A stretch of DNA of 64,000 bases from Candidatus Poseidoniaceae archaeon (GCA_028356125.1 JAOMTZ010000001.1:1-64000); one strand, 5' to 3'. Shown: positions 18,296 to 29,023, numbered from the stretch's first letter. Translations and numbers: made by a program. Notes: generated by a model not told the origin, from the letters alone.

Positions 18296-18313
18296 CAGGT
18301 ACTATAGTACCTG
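18296..18313. repeat. 18-bp perfect palindrome CAGGTACTATAGTACCTG
   Basis: Sequence equals its own reverse complement; lies in the leader of the topoisomerase gene. Confidence 0.9.
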
Positions 18314-18363
18314 CTGGAAAACCACCTAATCCGAGGCTTCAAGTATCGCCGGTTTTCCCCAGC
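18313..18363. promoter_or_regulatory. Inverted repeat GCTGGAAAACC ... GGTTTTCCCCAGC just before the topoisomerase start
   Basis: Arms 18313-18323 and 18351-18363, nearly perfect; right arm ends 6 nt before ATG 18370. Confidence 0.5.
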
Positions 18364-18369
18364 CGAAAC

Positions 18370-21120
18370 ATGCCAGTAGTAATTATCGCGGAGAAGCCAA
18401 GTGTCGCCGCAGATATTGCCAAGGTTTTGGGTGCAAGTTCGAAACAAGAAACCCATTGGCAATCTGAAGATATCTGGGTGACATGGGCAGTAGGGCATTT
18501 GCTTGAATTGAAAACGCCAGAAGAATATGATGAATCATTCAAGAATTGGAGGAAGTCGATCGACAAGCTGCCATTCATTCCAGAAAATTTTGAACTGAAA
18601 CCAATTACTGGACGAGGATCTAACAGGAAACAACTAACTGCCATTAAGAAGATGATTTCTGGAAAAGACTGTACTGAAGTAGTGAATGCATGTGACGCTG
18701 CTAGAGAAGGAGAATTAATTTTCAGGAGAATAATACAATACTCTAAAGTTAAATCACCTATGAGTCGTATGTGGTTACAGTCCCTTACTACTGATGCGAT
18801 TCAAACCGCATGGGATAATAGAGCATCTTCAGATGATTACTCTCCTTTACGTGATGCTGCTGTGTCACGGGCAGAAGCAGATTGGATTATCGGAATGAAT
18901 GGCTCAAGAGTTGCTGCAACTTTCCTAAGAACAAGTCGTAATGACAAGAAGTCATTGTCTCTAGGTCGTGTACAAACGGCGACTCTGGCTATGATTGTGG
19001 AGCACGAACTTGAAGTTCTTTCTCACAATCCAGAACCGTTTTGGGAATTAGAAGGTGAATTTGAAAGTGGTGCAGCGAAATGGTCTGCAAGATGGGAACG
19101 TTCAGGACACAAAGACGATCCCGAATTCCCTGAACTGAAGGCCCATCGAATCATGGAAAAGAGCGAGAAAGAACTTCTGGAAGAGGTACTAAAATCTGAA
19201 AGTGATTTTGAAGTATCTCAGAATGACAGGAACTCAACAGAAAAGCCACCTCTCAACTTTGACCTGACCAGTTTACAGAGAGAAGCCAACAATATTTGGT
19301 CATGGGCAGCAAAAAGAACACTATCCATTGCACAAGAATTGTATGATACGCACAAATTAACTACCTACCCCAGAACAGACTCCAGACACCTTCCAGAAGA
19401 CATGATGGAGTCTATCTCGAAGACCATTAGACAACTTGGGGCTCAAGACAAATTGAATACTCACTCGCAAAGATTGATTGATGATGGTCTAAAGAATGTA
19501 AAAAGAAATTTTGACAATTCCAAGGTATCAGATCACTTCGCCATTATACCAACCGGGAAAATTCCTCCTGGTAATTTAGGCGCAGATGCGGCTAAGTTGT
19601 ATGACTTGATTGCCAGGCAATTTTTGGCTTCTTTCCACCCTGAATCTGTTTGGAAAGTTGAAAAACGAACCGCAACAAAAGATGGGCAGAAATTCATCAA
19701 AGAAGCAAGAAGCATAACTACTGACGGATGGAGAGCAGTTCGTCCTAAGAATCAAAATCTACCTGATGGCTGGGGAACAATACCATCAAACCCCGCTCCA
19801 GCGAAATTAGAATCTCATGAGTTTAAAGAACAAAAGACCAAACCTGTTGGCAGACTAAAGGAAGCCGGATTGTTACGATTAATGGAGCACGCTGGTAAGA
19901 AAATCGAAGATGAAGACATGGCTGCAGCAATGAAAGGGAAGGGTCTTGGAACTCCAGCAACTAGGGCAGATACAATTGAGAAATTGATTTCTCGAGAATT
20001 CATTGGTAGAGGTAAGGGAGGTTCACTAAGAGCAACAGCCCATGGAATAAAAATGATTGACATTCTTCGTAGAATCCCAGTTGAATGGATTACTTCTGCT
20101 GAGTTAACAGGTGACATGGAATCTAAACTTGATGGAGTCCAAAAAGGAACACACAAGAGAGACTCATACATGGGAACTATCAGGGAAATAGTTCAAGAGA
20201 TGGTCGACAAGATTAGAGATCACGACCGTTCAGAACTATATGCAAAGGATGCACCACTAGGCAGTTGCCCACTGTGTGCAGCAAATATTGGAGAAACTGT
20301 ACTATCTTACATCTGTGAAAAGAACGAAGGAAGGGACAAAGGTTGCTCATTCGTAATGTGGAAAGATGCTAGTGGTCGTTGGTTTGATAGGAATACAACT
20401 ACTAGACTGCTAGAAAACAAAACCATTGAGAAACTACATGGGTTCTTTTCTAGAGATGGCAGTCCATACGAAGTCTCAGTCAGCATTGGTGATGATGGAA
20501 AGGTAAACATTGCAGGTAGTAATGCAGAAACAACATCTTCAGATGATGAGGAACTTTGCCCATGCCCAAAATGTGACCAAGGTGTAATTAGAATTGGCGA
20601 AAAAGCATATGCTTGTGATAACGGTGAATGCAAATTCAGAGGGCTTGGAAAGAACATTTGCAAACGTGACATCTCTGTAGCTGAAGCGAAGAAAATATTG
20701 ACAGAAGGAAAGTCAGAACTTATCGAGGACTTCACTTCAAAGCGAGGAAAACCATTCCCTGCATTCCTTGTATTGGAAGCAAACAAGGTAGGATTTGAGT
20801 TCCCACCAAGAGCACCTGCTGCAGATGCTACTAGATTCCCAGTTGTTGAAGGAATCGTAGCAATGTGTACAAAACACAATGTTGGAATAATTGAAACTGA
20901 GACACATTACCAATCAGAGCCAAACTCTGAAGGATGTAAAATATCGATCATGCGAGAAGTTAGCAAGAGAGTAATAACACGTGAAGAGGCCAAAGAACTT
21001 GTAGAAAAGAAGAAGGTTGGACCGTTTGAAGACTTCACTTCAAAAGCAGGCAAACCATTTACTGCAACTCTTTACTTCAAGGGTAATGAATCGGTAGGAT
21101 ATCGCTTCGCTAAGAGATAA
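18370..21120 (+). CDS. topB: DNA topoisomerase type IA (topoisomerase III-like) with Zn-finger and repeat C-terminus
   Basis: MPVVIIAEKPSVAADIAKVLGA, TTYPRTDSRHLP active Tyr motif, CPLC/CPCPKC zinc motifs, two EDFTSK.GKPF repeats. Confidence 0.93.
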   Translation: MPVVIIAEKPSVAADIAKVLGASSKQETHWQSEDIWVTWAVGHLLELKTPEEYDESFKNWRKSIDKLPFIPENFELKPITGRGSNRKQLTAIKKMISGKDCTEVVNACDAAREGELIFRRIIQYSKVKSPMSRMWLQSLTTDAIQTAWDNRASSDDYSPLRDAAVSRAEADWIIGMNGSRVAATFLRTSRNDKKSLSLGRVQTATLAMIVEHELEVLSHNPEPFWELEGEFESGAAKWSARWERSGHKDDPEFPELKAHRIMEKSEKELLEEVLKSESDFEVSQNDRNSTEKPPLNFDLTSLQREANNIWSWAAKRTLSIAQELYDTHKLTTYPRTDSRHLPEDMMESISKTIRQLGAQDKLNTHSQRLIDDGLKNVKRNFDNSKVSDHFAIIPTGKIPPGNLGADAAKLYDLIARQFLASFHPESVWKVEKRTATKDGQKFIKEARSITTDGWRAVRPKNQNLPDGWGTIPSNPAPAKLESHEFKEQKTKPVGRLKEAGLLRLMEHAGKKIEDEDMAAAMKGKGLGTPATRADTIEKLISREFIGRGKGGSLRATAHGIKMIDILRRIPVEWITSAELTGDMESKLDGVQKGTHKRDSYMGTIREIVQEMVDKIRDHDRSELYAKDAPLGSCPLCAANIGETVLSYICEKNEGRDKGCSFVMWKDASGRWFDRNTTTRLLENKTIEKLHGFFSRDGSPYEVSVSIGDDGKVNIAGSNAETTSSDDEELCPCPKCDQGVIRIGEKAYACDNGECKFRGLGKNICKRDISVAEAKKILTEGKSELIEDFTSKRGKPFPAFLVLEANKVGFEFPPRAPAADATRFPVVEGIVAMCTKHNVGIIETETHYQSEPNSEGCKISIMREVSKRVITREEAKELVEKKKVGPFEDFTSKAGKPFTATLYFKGNESVGYRFAKR

Positions 21121-21163
21121 ATTGGCACAACCTTGACAATATAGAGGCTGACAGTACCGCCTG

Positions 21164-22363
21164 ATGTACCAAGTTGTTATCATCGGCGCCGGCCCAGTCG
21201 GCGGTCGTTTAGCAACAGAATTGGCATCCCGTGGAGTTTCAACATTAATGGTCGAAGAGCACGCTGAGATTGGACGTCCATTCCAATGTGCAGGACTTGT
21301 TAATCCCCCTGCTATGGAAAGAGTAAATTTACAAGAAACAATACTACAGAACGTTGACGGAGCTCTAATTCACTCACCATCTGGGATAATGGTACCAGTT
21401 GGCAAAGATGGCCATACAAGAACTCACGTAGTTTGCCGTAAGAGATTCGATCAAGGCGTTGTGGCACAAGCTATGGAAGCAGGTGCGCATCTGTGGTTGA
21501 TGTCAAAACCAATAGAAGCCGAAGTCAAAGAAGATTACGTAGAACTTAAAATTGAACGTGAAGGTGAAATTATTGACATTCAATGTGATTTGCTAATTGG
21601 TGCAGATGGTGCACATTCTTGGACTCGTAGACACTTCAAGATGGGCCGTCCAAAAGAGATGATGATAGGTTTCCAAGCAGATGTAAGTGGATTGTCTGGG
21701 AAAGACAATTGGCTGGAGATGTATACTGGCAGAGATGTAGCTCCTGGACTTTTTGCTTGGGTAATACCGACTGGCGACAACACTCACAGAATTGGAGTTT
21801 GGTCACGACCACAAGACCTTGAAGGAAGGAGCATGGAGCAATGTTATGATGCACTTATCCAACATCCATTATGGAAAGAAAGATTCGCAGATGTAAAAGA
21901 AATTGCACGCTATTGTGGCCCGGTCCCTTGTGGAGTAATCAAGAAACCATTCAAGAACCGAGTTATGGTAATTGGAGATGCAGCAGGCATGGCTAAACCC
22001 ACGACTGGAGGAGGGATTGGACCTGGGTTTAGGCAAGTAGATGCAATCATTGAAAACCTAGTCAAGGCTATCGAAAAGGGAAGATTACGCTCAAGTGATT
22101 TGGCTACTGTTTGTAAGCCATTCAAGGCATTTAGAAAAGAACAAGACAGGGCTCGAGCACTACGTGACTTGATTGTTACAATTCCTGATGATGAAGAATT
22201 AGATTCACATTTCAGAATGTTCAACCGTCCCGAAATATTAGACTTAATCAACCTTGAAGGTGACATCGAACATCCGGTGCCTCTAGGAATGACATTACTG
22301 CGCAGAGTACCTGAATTTAGGAAATTAGCAGTCAAGGCTGGATTCAAATTATTGTTTGCTTAG
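21164..22363 (+). CDS. Geranylgeranyl reductase family FAD protein
   Basis: VVIIGAGPVGGRLATELASRGVSTLMVEEHAEIGRPFQCAGLV; VMVIGDAAGMAKPTTGGGIGPG. Confidence 0.9.
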   Translation: MYQVVIIGAGPVGGRLATELASRGVSTLMVEEHAEIGRPFQCAGLVNPPAMERVNLQETILQNVDGALIHSPSGIMVPVGKDGHTRTHVVCRKRFDQGVVAQAMEAGAHLWLMSKPIEAEVKEDYVELKIEREGEIIDIQCDLLIGADGAHSWTRRHFKMGRPKEMMIGFQADVSGLSGKDNWLEMYTGRDVAPGLFAWVIPTGDNTHRIGVWSRPQDLEGRSMEQCYDALIQHPLWKERFADVKEIARYCGPVPCGVIKKPFKNRVMVIGDAAGMAKPTTGGGIGPGFRQVDAIIENLVKAIEKGRLRSSDLATVCKPFKAFRKEQDRARALRDLIVTIPDDEELDSHFRMFNRPEILDLINLEGDIEHPVPLGMTLLRRVPEFRKLAVKAGFKLLFA

Positions 22364-22372
22364 GGTGAGGAA

Positions 22373-23452
22373 ATGGTTAGTGTTAAACATCGAATCAGAT
22401 ATCCTCCTTTTGAATCTGCAAAATTAAAGGCAGAACATATTCCAATTGTCGAATATTCGTTTGAAATTGAAGGCCCTGTAATTCCACCATTCAGACTGGG
22501 AAAAGAGGATTCTTGGCTTGTCGAGAGAGTGATTGAAGGCGAATATGAGAAGGACTCTAATTATCATGGAGATAATCCTCAGATTATTGAAAAACAGCGC
22601 ACAGGATGGTACTTAATCCCTCACCCGATACACGCTAAAGTTCGAAATTATATCAACGGAGTCGTAATACTTCTTCTTTTGTGCTTATTCTACCTATTTA
22701 CTACACCTATTCAATCATCACTAGGAATTACAACATTTGGCACTGGAAAAGTTAGGTTTGGATTGCTAGACTATCCGATTCTAGCAGTGATTATTGTACC
22801 AATGATGATAGCACCAATTATGTTACGTGTTGCTGCAAACCTAGGAGATTTACGAAGGCAGCGTTTATTCCTTTCAAATGCACCTAAGAGTCCTAAGATA
22901 ACAATTGAGGATGTGAAGAGTGGTGAAAACCTCGTAGGTAAAATTGTAATCGATAATCCACAAGAAGATTGGGTCAATATGAAACTATCTTGGCGCGTTG
23001 GGATTTTACCGCCAGCTAGGCATAAAATATTCTCAGCACTTGGCCGTGATAAAGATGGTCAGCCCCCTCCTGGCCTTACAACACCATTACCACACCATTG
23101 GGAAGAAGGACTAGATGATGGAACTGGCATGGGTGAAGATGCACCTATGGAAAGACATGATGCACCAGGTGGAGTGTTCTTGCGCCCAATGAGAATAATG
23201 GGCTTAGGATCCTCTCAATCGTTGGAAATCAATGGTGGCGAATTTGAATTACAAAGGCCCGATGGAGACTGGCCAGGTACTGTATATGGTGACTTATTGA
23301 GAGTTCATTGGGAATTAATTGCGAACATTGAGAGGACCAAAGGCGGACCACTACTATGGGTTGAACCTCTAATTGTATCACACCATGATCAAGCAGTAAT
23401 TAATGAGGATATTCTGATATCAGATGGCCGCACTGAAAGTGACACATTGTGA
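22373..23452 (+). CDS. Hypothetical two-TM membrane protein
   Basis: 359-aa ORF with two hydrophobic segments, 10 nt after the reductase gene. Confidence 0.75.
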   Translation: MVSVKHRIRYPPFESAKLKAEHIPIVEYSFEIEGPVIPPFRLGKEDSWLVERVIEGEYEKDSNYHGDNPQIIEKQRTGWYLIPHPIHAKVRNYINGVVILLLLCLFYLFTTPIQSSLGITTFGTGKVRFGLLDYPILAVIIVPMMIAPIMLRVAANLGDLRRQRLFLSNAPKSPKITIEDVKSGENLVGKIVIDNPQEDWVNMKLSWRVGILPPARHKIFSALGRDKDGQPPPGLTTPLPHHWEEGLDDGTGMGEDAPMERHDAPGGVFLRPMRIMGLGSSQSLEINGGEFELQRPDGDWPGTVYGDLLRVHWELIANIERTKGGPLLWVEPLIVSHHDQAVINEDILISDGRTESDTL

Positions 23453-23483
23453 TGAAAGGTTTCATGTGCTTACCGCATAGTGT

Positions 23484-26400
23484 ATGTTCATGGAGAGCAA
23501 GCCACTTAGTGCGGTAATCCTAACTTTAATCATGGTTTTATCAGGGTGTTTAGGCTCAGACAGTGACGTTGAAGATACTGAAAAGGAGATTATCCCAGAA
23601 GATATTTACGCATCTCTTTCAATTAAAGAAATCAATAGTGAATCTACAGTTGGCGAGATTGTAATCATTGATGGATTAGTTGAAATTACGCCAATAGGTT
23701 TGTCTGCCGATTATGAATACGACCTCATTAGTTCTCGTGGAATTGAAAATGTCGAAAGTAGTTTGTCAGAGACTGAGGATGGAATACGGTTGGTATTCGT
23801 TCCAAACGTTCCAGGGGAATGGGTTGTTAATGTTAGATTAATTGTAGAAGGAATTGATGATTCCATCAAAGACCAAATGACATTCACAATACTAGCCCCA
23901 GATGAAGGAAAAACTATTATTTCAGTAGACCCGATAGTTGAGATTGAAAACCCAACGCCATTAACTATAGCCGGTAAAGTAATTCATTCAAATATCTCTA
24001 CTTGCATCATTAGCATTGGAGAACAATACACAGTTTCACCAAACGAATTTGGTGATTTTTCATACTCGTACCAGCCTTCAGAGATTGAAGAATCTTTCAA
24101 TTTGACTGTTAGTGCTGTTTGTGGTGAATACACAAGTACAACTGATTCTCGCATTGTAAGAATAATTCTTCTATCAAACAATGATGCTGATGGAGATGGA
24201 GTTCCAGACGATGCTGATTCATGCCCAAATGGGTTTGGGGAGGATGATGGATGGGTTCCTAACGAAATTACTGATCGTGATGGTGATGGATGCCATGACT
24301 TTGAAGAAGACTTGGATGATGACAATGATCTCATTCCAGATATTGATGATGATTGCGCATCGGAAATAGGATGGATTAGCAATGCTGAAAACGATTATGA
24401 CCGTGATGGTTGCTCAGATTCAACAGAGGATGATGATGATGATAATGATGGAGTCTATGACACATTTGACTCATGCCCTGTAGGTGAAATCGGGTGGGAA
24501 TCAAAGCCCTATACAGATTGGGATGCTGATGGTTGTAGAGACCTTTCAGAGGACCTAGATGACGATAATGATCAAGTAAACGACACTGATGATTCATGTT
24601 GGAGAGGGATCTCAAATTGGTATAGCAATTCTGAATTCGATTATGATGGTGATGGATGTCAAGATTTGTCTGAAGATGATGATGATGACTCAGACGGAGT
24701 AAATGATGTAAATGAAACAGGCGTGATTCTTGATGAATGTCCAAGATCACCACTTAATGCTCAAGACATTGATGAAAGGGGTTGCGACTCAACCGAAAGG
24801 GATACTGATTCTGATGGTGTAATGGACTCTGATGACTATTGCCCTGGAACACCAATCGGGAATATTGTGAACTTGGTTGGATGTGCAGACTTAGATGGTG
24901 ATGGCGTATTCTCCAATGTCGACAATTGTTCAGAAACAGAACCGAAGTGGACACCAGATAATGCAGGTTGTGCTGTTTACCAACTTCCAGTGGCTTGGAA
25001 AGAAACCGGCCATGGTAATGGCCGAATGGACACTGTGGCTCACTTTTCAGTTCCAACATTAGATGGAACATGGTCATTTAGAAATGAGTGGAACGGTGAT
25101 GATGTATACATATTTTTATTCAAATATACAGATAGTTCAGGTAATGGAAATAGTGCAGACTGGACTAAGAGTCCGGGTTCAATGATCAGGCAGTTGCCAG
25201 ATAATGCACACTTATTCTATGGTTCATTCGACAATTCATACCATAACGATGTAATCGGAAGGCAAAATGCTGTTCAAAATGCTTTGAATCCAGATGAAGA
25301 ACTGAAGTGGCAAGACAGAATTCACTACATCGACCAAGACATGTCGACAGCTGGTGGGGGATTAGGAGACTTAATTGGAAACTGGAATTCTTTTTATTAT
25401 GGAATAGATAGATTCCAGAGGGCAAGAGAAATCGGCTCAATTTACGCATGGACAAGTTCATCCAATGACATCACCCATTGGGCATATGAAGCCCGAATGT
25501 ACAATTATGAATATCCTACCGAAGTCAGAGAAAATGATCCAAACGTGCATTCTGTAACCATAATTGATGAGACATGGCACAGCGGTGGCTGGCAAGGAGG
25601 TTACACTTCGACATACCAGGATATTAACATTAATCTTCCAAATAATATCACCACTTATGACACACTAGAAGTCTTCCATGAGCATGCTTGCGAAGATAGA
25701 AGAAATCGTTATTCCAATAGTGATGGAAGCTACGGTGGTTGCCATGAATGGGATTACTTAGCATACATGAAAATCTGTAATCGTGACAATTCAAGTGTTT
25801 GTGGAACTGAATACATGCGTTGGATTACAACATATGGAAGAGAAGGTCGTTGGCTAACAGATATCACTCCATACATGTTCATGTTGGAGGATAATGACGT
25901 TAGGACTTTCAAGTACCAAGGTGCAAATAAGGGACTGATGACAATTAAGTTGCTATTCTCAGACTGGGATGTTGGTGAAAGAAGCAGCAGTGGAGAACAG
26001 GTGTTTACTGGCGGACAATTCAAGGGACAATACAACAATGAATCGCAGTATAAGCGACAACACAACTTCACTGCATTAACCGATTACCACCATGTGAAAA
26101 TTGTTGCCACAATTACAGGACATGGTTTTAATCAGGACCAAGCAAATTGTGCTGAATTCTGTGACCACGAGCACCATTACTACCTAAATGGAAACCATGC
26201 ATACGAATGGCATCCAATTATTGGCGATAATCAAGGCTGTGAGAAATTAGTCGATGAAGGAGTAGTGGCAAATCAATACGGAACATGGCCATATGGTAGA
26301 GCGGGTTGGTGTGCAGGACAGGATGTAAAACAGTGGACATATGACATCACCGATTGGGTAGATAATTCATCTACTAATAATTTGCAATACAAAGGATTGT

Positions 26401-26492
26401 TCAATGGTCAAGAGTATGTTCCACAGGATACTAACGGTGGAAGCCGTGAGATTAGAGCCAACATTTGGTTGGTATGGTACGATCAAAATTGA
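23484..26492 (+). CDS. Lipoprotein with TSP type-3 repeats and a C-terminal PNGase F-like domain
   Basis: Lipobox LSGC; repeated DADGDGVPDDADSCP-type motifs; C-terminus with GCHEWDYLAYMKI, ITTYGREGRWLTDITPY, ITGHGFNQDQANCAEFC, YGRAGWCAGQDV. Confidence 0.8.
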   Translation: MFMESKPLSAVILTLIMVLSGCLGSDSDVEDTEKEIIPEDIYASLSIKEINSESTVGEIVIIDGLVEITPIGLSADYEYDLISSRGIENVESSLSETEDGIRLVFVPNVPGEWVVNVRLIVEGIDDSIKDQMTFTILAPDEGKTIISVDPIVEIENPTPLTIAGKVIHSNISTCIISIGEQYTVSPNEFGDFSYSYQPSEIEESFNLTVSAVCGEYTSTTDSRIVRIILLSNNDADGDGVPDDADSCPNGFGEDDGWVPNEITDRDGDGCHDFEEDLDDDNDLIPDIDDDCASEIGWISNAENDYDRDGCSDSTEDDDDDNDGVYDTFDSCPVGEIGWESKPYTDWDADGCRDLSEDLDDDNDQVNDTDDSCWRGISNWYSNSEFDYDGDGCQDLSEDDDDDSDGVNDVNETGVILDECPRSPLNAQDIDERGCDSTERDTDSDGVMDSDDYCPGTPIGNIVNLVGCADLDGDGVFSNVDNCSETEPKWTPDNAGCAVYQLPVAWKETGHGNGRMDTVAHFSVPTLDGTWSFRNEWNGDDVYIFLFKYTDSSGNGNSADWTKSPGSMIRQLPDNAHLFYGSFDNSYHNDVIGRQNAVQNALNPDEELKWQDRIHYIDQDMSTAGGGLGDLIGNWNSFYYGIDRFQRAREIGSIYAWTSSSNDITHWAYEARMYNYEYPTEVRENDPNVHSVTIIDETWHSGGWQGGYTSTYQDININLPNNITTYDTLEVFHEHACEDRRNRYSNSDGSYGGCHEWDYLAYMKICNRDNSSVCGTEYMRWITTYGREGRWLTDITPYMFMLEDNDVRTFKYQGANKGLMTIKLLFSDWDVGERSSSGEQVFTGGQFKGQYNNESQYKRQHNFTALTDYHHVKIVATITGHGFNQDQANCAEFCDHEHHYYLNGNHAYEWHPIIGDNQGCEKLVDEGVVANQYGTWPYGRAGWCAGQDVKQWTYDITDWVDNSSTNNLQYKGLFNGQEYVPQDTNGGSREIRANIWLVWYDQN

Positions 26493-27658
26493 GACGGAGG
26501 CGGAGCAGCCAATTGTTCACGATTGGTCAGTGGAGAAGGAGTTTCAAGTATATCATACCTTGAATTCCTCCGACGTGGCCTAAACCCTGCTCTTACAATT
26601 GCATCTTGCAATTCGATTTCACTAGCTTCCATTTTTTCCGTACCTGAAGCAGACACTACATTTTCTTCCATCATAGTAGAACCTGCATCATCCGCACCGC
26701 CCAATAAGGCCATCTGAGCAATGGATAATCCCATTGTAGGCCATGATGCCTGAATGTGCAGTATATTGTCGAGGAATAGACGGGACATAGCAATATGACG
26801 AAGATATTCACTTGGACCAGCACCGAGTTCAAACTTGTTTCTTCCTTTGTTCCTTTTGCCATAGGTATTGTTTTCCAATTGTACAGGCCAAGCGATGAAG
26901 GATGTGAAACCATTTGAGTATTTTTCTATGCTTTCGTCTTGAAGATCACGAATCCTTCTCATGTGTTCGATTCTATCTTCAAAGACTTCGCCAAAACCAA
27001 AAACGTTTGTAGCACTGGTTATCAAACCAAGAGATTGGGCCTCAGACATCACCCTGAGCCAATTAGCAGGAGCTCCTTTTTTCGGAGAAACATCTTTTCT
27101 TACATCATCGACAAGCATCTCTGCCCCGCCTCCTGGTAGTCCGTGCATACCGGCATCCTTCAACTTTTGAAGAACCTCAAGAGTAGATGACTCAGTAACT
27201 TCGGCAATACCTTCAATCTCTATAGGTGAGAAACAATCCAAATCTATTGTTGGGTGCAATTCTCGCAATGACTGAATTAAATTAGTGTAATAATCAATAC
27301 CAAGTTCAGGGTTTACTCCACCTTGCATTAGAATTCTAGTACCTTCAATCTCCTCTAACTTCCTAACTCTATCACTAATTTCAGTGATAGTTTGAGTATA
27401 AGTTTCTTCATGACCAGGTGGTCGGTAAAATGAACAGAATTGACAATTTATTGTGCATATATTTGTGTAGTTGATATTACGGTCTATCAGGTAAGTGACT
27501 TCCTCATTCCCGTTAATCTCTATGCGACGTTGATTTGCTGCCTTGCGAAGTGCGTGAAGAGGAGCATCACGATACAAGACAACTGCATCTTCTGGTGACA
27601 AACGGTCACCACTTGTCATGTGAGACGTCAGAATATCGTTCCAAGACATAGTTACCAC
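26483..27658 (-). CDS. mqnC: MqnC-like radical SAM enzyme (dehypoxanthine futalosine cyclase family)
   Basis: YLIDRNINYTNICTINCQFCSFYRPP; LKDAGMHGLPGGGAEMLVDDVRKDVSPKK; GGADDAGSTMMEENVVSASG. Confidence 0.82.
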   Translation of the reverse strand: MVTMSWNDILTSHMTSGDRLSPEDAVVLYRDAPLHALRKAANQRRIEINGNEEVTYLIDRNINYTNICTINCQFCSFYRPPGHEETYTQTITEISDRVRKLEEIEGTRILMQGGVNPELGIDYYTNLIQSLRELHPTIDLDCFSPIEIEGIAEVTESSTLEVLQKLKDAGMHGLPGGGAEMLVDDVRKDVSPKKGAPANWLRVMSEAQSLGLITSATNVFGFGEVFEDRIEHMRRIRDLQDESIEKYSNGFTSFIAWPVQLENNTYGKRNKGRNKFELGAGPSEYLRHIAMSRLFLDNILHIQASWPTMGLSIAQMALLGGADDAGSTMMEENVVSASGTEKMEASEIELQDAIVRAGFRPRRRNSRYDILETPSPLTNREQLAAPPPSQF

Positions 27659-29023
27659 TCATGCGGTTCCTACAATGGATTCGATATTATCAATTGTTTT
27701 CGGGCAGTCACTGGATAATACATCTGGACCGTCTTTTGTGACTAGTACATCGTCCTCGATTCTTATTCCAATGTTAGCATATCTTTCAGGACAATCAACA
27801 TCTGGCCTCCAAGCCCCAAAGTATAATCCAGGTTCAACAGTTAGAACCATTCCTTCTTCGAGCAACCTAGCTTCGCCGTCAGGGCGATAGATTCCAACAT
27901 CATGTACATCTAAGCCTAGCCAGTGCCCAGTATTGTGCATATACCATGTATTCAATTCTCCATCTGCAGATATTGCTTCGTCTAAACCTTGTTTGATAAC
28001 ACCGAGTTTGATCAAACCCTCAGCAAGAACTCGCCTTGCTGCTGTATGAGGGGCATCATATGAATTACCAACCCGGCATTCATCTATTGCGGCTAATTGA
28101 GAATCTAAAACGATCTGGTAGATCTCGGCTTGTGCATCGCTAAACTTTCCATTAACTGGCCAAGAGCGAGTAATATCTGATGCATACCCCTTGTATTCAC
28201 AACCAGCATCTATCAGCAAGACTTCACCGTCATCACAAGTGTCATCATTCACAGTGTAGTGTAGAACTGTAGCATTGTCACCACTACCAATGATACAAGG
28301 GTAGGCTATTCCTGAAGTGCGACAATATTTGAATAGGCCTTCGATAATACCTTCCAATTGCCATTCTCCAACTCCAGGCTTAGTATTAGCCATTGCTTGA
28401 ATGTGGGCTTGACTTGCTATCTTTGCAGAATGTCGCATTATTGCAATCTCACCGTCAGATTTTCTTAACCTAAGTTCGTTAATCTGGGAAGATGGATCAA
28501 CGATGCTAACAGGACCGGTCCCAAATTTTTGTCTTGCACGAGAGTTTCGTTTCATTTCATTTTCAACTAATGAATCAATATTTTCATCGACGCCCAATTT
28601 AACAAATACTCTGGAACATTGTACGAGCAATTGTGACAAGTTATCATCCAATTCGTCATGCGGATAAGCAATGTCAATTGGCCAATCTTTGACTGCTCCT
28701 TCAACCCCAGGCCTACGACCTTCCCAGATTTCTTTCAGTAAATCCTTTGGTTGAACGAATAACAAGGATTTCCATTCGCCTTCTTCATTGAATGCACAGA
28801 ATACAGCCTCTGGATCTTCCCAGCCACATAGGTACATCATTTCGCTACTAGTTCTGTAAGGATAATGAACATCGTTTGATCTTGTAGACTCATGAGGTGC
28901 AGTGATAATTAGAAGGTCGTTTGGACGGAGTTGAGAGAAAAGTCGTGCTTGTCTAGCACGAAATTCATCATTACCAATTGAAGCAGGCTCAGCGCCTACA
29001 GCCTGCAGTGAATCATCCCACAT
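27659..29023 (-). CDS. pepP: Xaa-Pro aminopeptidase (M24B)
   Basis: LLIDAGCEYKGYASDITRSWPVNGKFSDAQAEIYQIVLDSQ; WYMHNTGHWLGLDVHDVG; LTVEPGLY. Confidence 0.93.
   Translation of the reverse strand: MWDDSLQAVGAEPASIGNDEFRARQARLFSQLRPNDLLIITAPHESTRSNDVHYPYRTSSEMMYLCGWEDPEAVFCAFNEEGEWKSLLFVQPKDLLKEIWEGRRPGVEGAVKDWPIDIAYPHDELDDNLSQLLVQCSRVFVKLGVDENIDSLVENEMKRNSRARQKFGTGPVSIVDPSSQINELRLRKSDGEIAIMRHSAKIASQAHIQAMANTKPGVGEWQLEGIIEGLFKYCRTSGIAYPCIIGSGDNATVLHYTVNDDTCDDGEVLLIDAGCEYKGYASDITRSWPVNGKFSDAQAEIYQIVLDSQLAAIDECRVGNSYDAPHTAARRVLAEGLIKLGVIKQGLDEAISADGELNTWYMHNTGHWLGLDVHDVGIYRPDGEARLLEEGMVLTVEPGLYFGAWRPDVDCPERYANIGIRIEDDVLVTKDGPDVLSSDCPKTIDNIESIVGTA

Noticed and set aside
23984-25077. Several antisense ORFs (Ser/His/Leu-rich) opposite the TSP3 lipoprotein
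   Set aside because: They are shadow ORFs from GAT/GAC repeats read on the other strand.
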